Origin: Cyanoderma ruficeps
Taxonomy: Eukaryota; Chordata; Aves; Passeriformes; Timaliidae
NCBI GenBank assembly: GCA_008694505.1
Contig: VZDJ01000223.1
Coordinates: forward strand, 3,561,350-3,625,349
Reading direction: 5' to 3'
DNA length: 64,000 nucleotides
Shown here in pieces: positions 62,600 to 64,000 of this stretch (position 1 is the stretch's first letter; the number at the start of each line of letters is the position of its first letter). The position numbers were made by a program, and so were the translations under genes. Below the pieces are notes generated by a model. That model did no database searches. It was not told where the DNA came from and saw nothing but the letters and a program-made list of their open reading frames with translations.

Positions 62600-63935
62600 T
62601 CCATAATCATTCTCCAAGTCGTGGCAGGGAATTCTGCCCGAACCCCTGATGTTTGTTTTTGCAGAGCTGTTGTTAAGAGTACAGCGAGCAGCAGAACCAG
62701 ATGTTTTGCTGGTTAATTTGTATTCACAACAGCAGTTTTTCACTAGCACGGGGCGTTGACGGGACGTTTTAGACATTCTTGTGACAGAGCGTCAAAAATT
62801 CAAGGAGTTACCTGAAAACGTTGAAGCCAACATCAGGTCTTCACAGGAAGCCTGCTCAGAGAATGGCAGGCTCCTCGCCGTTGCCTTTGATTGCAAAGTG
62901 TTTAGTGAAAAGCAAATTAGGAAATGAAAATTGTCTGGCGGATCAATCAGGCACAGCGGTTCCGCCCGCTCAGCATTATCTGTCAGACATTAACCTGATT
63001 GGGAATGTTGTATTTTGTATAATAGTCTCAAAATCAGACTGGGAAGGTTGACTGAAAAAATACCTGATGTATTTTGTGTGTGCTCTGAGGCTGATAACAA
63101 ACTCTGCAGTTCAAGTTTTAATAACTCGGGGGGAGCTAAGAAACTTCAAAAGCTTCGTGATAAATGTTTTTGACAAAGCGTCAGCTGAACATTAGGCAGA
63201 ATCTTGGTAAATCCTCTCATAAGTGGTTTAAAATGGAGTTCAGAACTTTTCCTTCATAAGTGTATGCTTAAGATGTCATGGTATCTTTGGGTTTAAAAGA
63301 TTCATTTTATCTGGTAAATATGCACTATTGGTGTTTCTGCCTAAACCTCGGCGAGTGCAGGGGGAAAACAGTTCCAGGCTTTTCTGCTTTTGGCAGCCTC
63401 TGCTCTGCTCTTAACCATGACACTCGTGCAGGCTGGGGAAAAGTGGAAGCAGTGTTAAAACAAACTACAAAATAGTCCAGGTAAATGTTACAGTAAATCT
63501 TCCAGCTTGATGGGCTTTTGATTGACTTCATCACAACAGCCCCCAAGTGTCCTGGTCATAGGCAAAGCAGTGCTCGGACATGGCAAGTGCTTGTTGGGTT
63601 TTGTGGTCCGTTGAGAAAAGCAGATGAAAGCCAGTTTATTACAGCCTTTGAACCTTGCCTCTCTTTCCCTCCTGTCACCTGAGCCACTAAAACAAAGCAA
63701 AAACAATTCCCTCCTTGGTTCCCCCTGACAAAAATGCCCGACTTTACAATTTATGCTGCTGTTTTCTTTGAACTGTTATCTCTGCAGGACCTTATGGCAT
63801 CCTTTGCCTTTCAAAAGAATTGAGTTTATAATGTCCTGCAGTGAAGCCCTGACTCAGCAAAATGCTTAAGCCCCTGCCTGATTCTACGTCTACAAATAGC
63901 CCTGCTGGTGCCTTCAAAGTATTTTAGGGATGTAT

Positions 63936-64000
63936 CTTGGAATCATGGAGTTTTGAAAAGATTTGGGTTGGAAGAGACCTTAAAGCCCACCTTACCTTCC
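63936..64000 (-). mobile_element. CR1 LINE fragment cut by the window edge
   Basis: The plus strand reads 'ttggaatcatggagttttgaaaagatttgggttggaagagaccttaaagcccacctt', the start of a minus-strand CR1 3' end. The element must continue past 64000. Confidence 0.85.

Larger units (their letters stand above)
49593..64000 (+). other. CEP112: CEP112 intron, at least 14.4 kb
   Basis: Starts GTAATC and has no end inside the window. I looked for the expected continuation of the coiled coil and did not see it. Contents are TTTA repeats (50121), poly-A (51126), a GC-richer patch (52090-52470), a 26-bp tandem pair (52787), poly-A (56139), a 20-bp exact tandem pair (57711), CR1 fragments (59676 and 63936), an imperfect inverted repeat (61567) and a block with two identical homeobox-like sites (62548 and 62588). 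The stretches 53000-55900 and 58200-59600 are unique sequence without features I recognise. Confidence 0.75.

Noticed and set aside
1..64000. CRISPR arrays, operons, phage, tRNA or rRNA genes
   Set aside because: Base composition, intron-exon structure and CR1 elements show an animal nuclear genome. No regularly spaced repeats, cloverleaf genes or prokaryotic gene clusters were seen.

Overview
This is a stretch of vertebrate, almost certainly avian, nuclear DNA. It is mostly intron, with long low-density non-coding sequence, poly-T and poly-A tracts and microsatellites. At least eight CR1 LINE 3' fragments are present, several ending in the TCATAGAAT / ATTCTATGA type motif typical of bird genomes. 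The wording of several CR1 copies (the 'ttccactgtccca' type) reminds me of Neoaves or songbird CR1 rather than chicken, but that is recollection, not a search result.

The only gene I can support is one plus-strand coiled-coil gene that I recognise as CEP112 (CCDC46, centrosomal protein 112). Four internal exons lie at 3447-3629, 30037-30267, 45692-45754 and 49443-49592. They encode 61, 77, 21 and 50 residues, all in phase 0 with GT-AG borders. Joined, they give one uninterrupted 209-residue Glu/Lys/Gln-rich helix. As I remember human CEP112, this lines up without gaps with the C-terminal third of the coiled coil, so no exon seems to be missing between them. Neither the start nor the end of the gene is in the window.

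Layout: 1-3446 is upstream intron with a T-rich, partly CpG-bearing stretch and two single-N gaps. 3630-30036 is a 26.4 kb intron with one older CR1 copy, a GC-rich patch at 12.7-13.5 kb and several short repeats. 30268-45691 is a 15.4 kb intron with four CR1 fragments, three small tandem or inverted repeats and a 6-N gap. 45755-49442 is a 3.7 kb intron with one CR1 3' end. 49593-64000 is at least 14.4 kb of the next intron, with two CR1 fragments, short duplications and a block with paired homeobox-like sites near 62.55 kb.

I found no prokaryotic-type system, CRISPR array, tRNA, rRNA, intact transposon, retroviral gene or second protein-coding gene. The points most worth a second look are the all-symmetric exon structure, a CT microsatellite serving as the polypyrimidine tract of the 77-codon exon, RFX X-box-like motifs inside a centrosome gene, a dispersed 22-bp near-identical pair, several perfect hairpins and small tandem duplications, and an apparent assembly duplication around the N at 2885.
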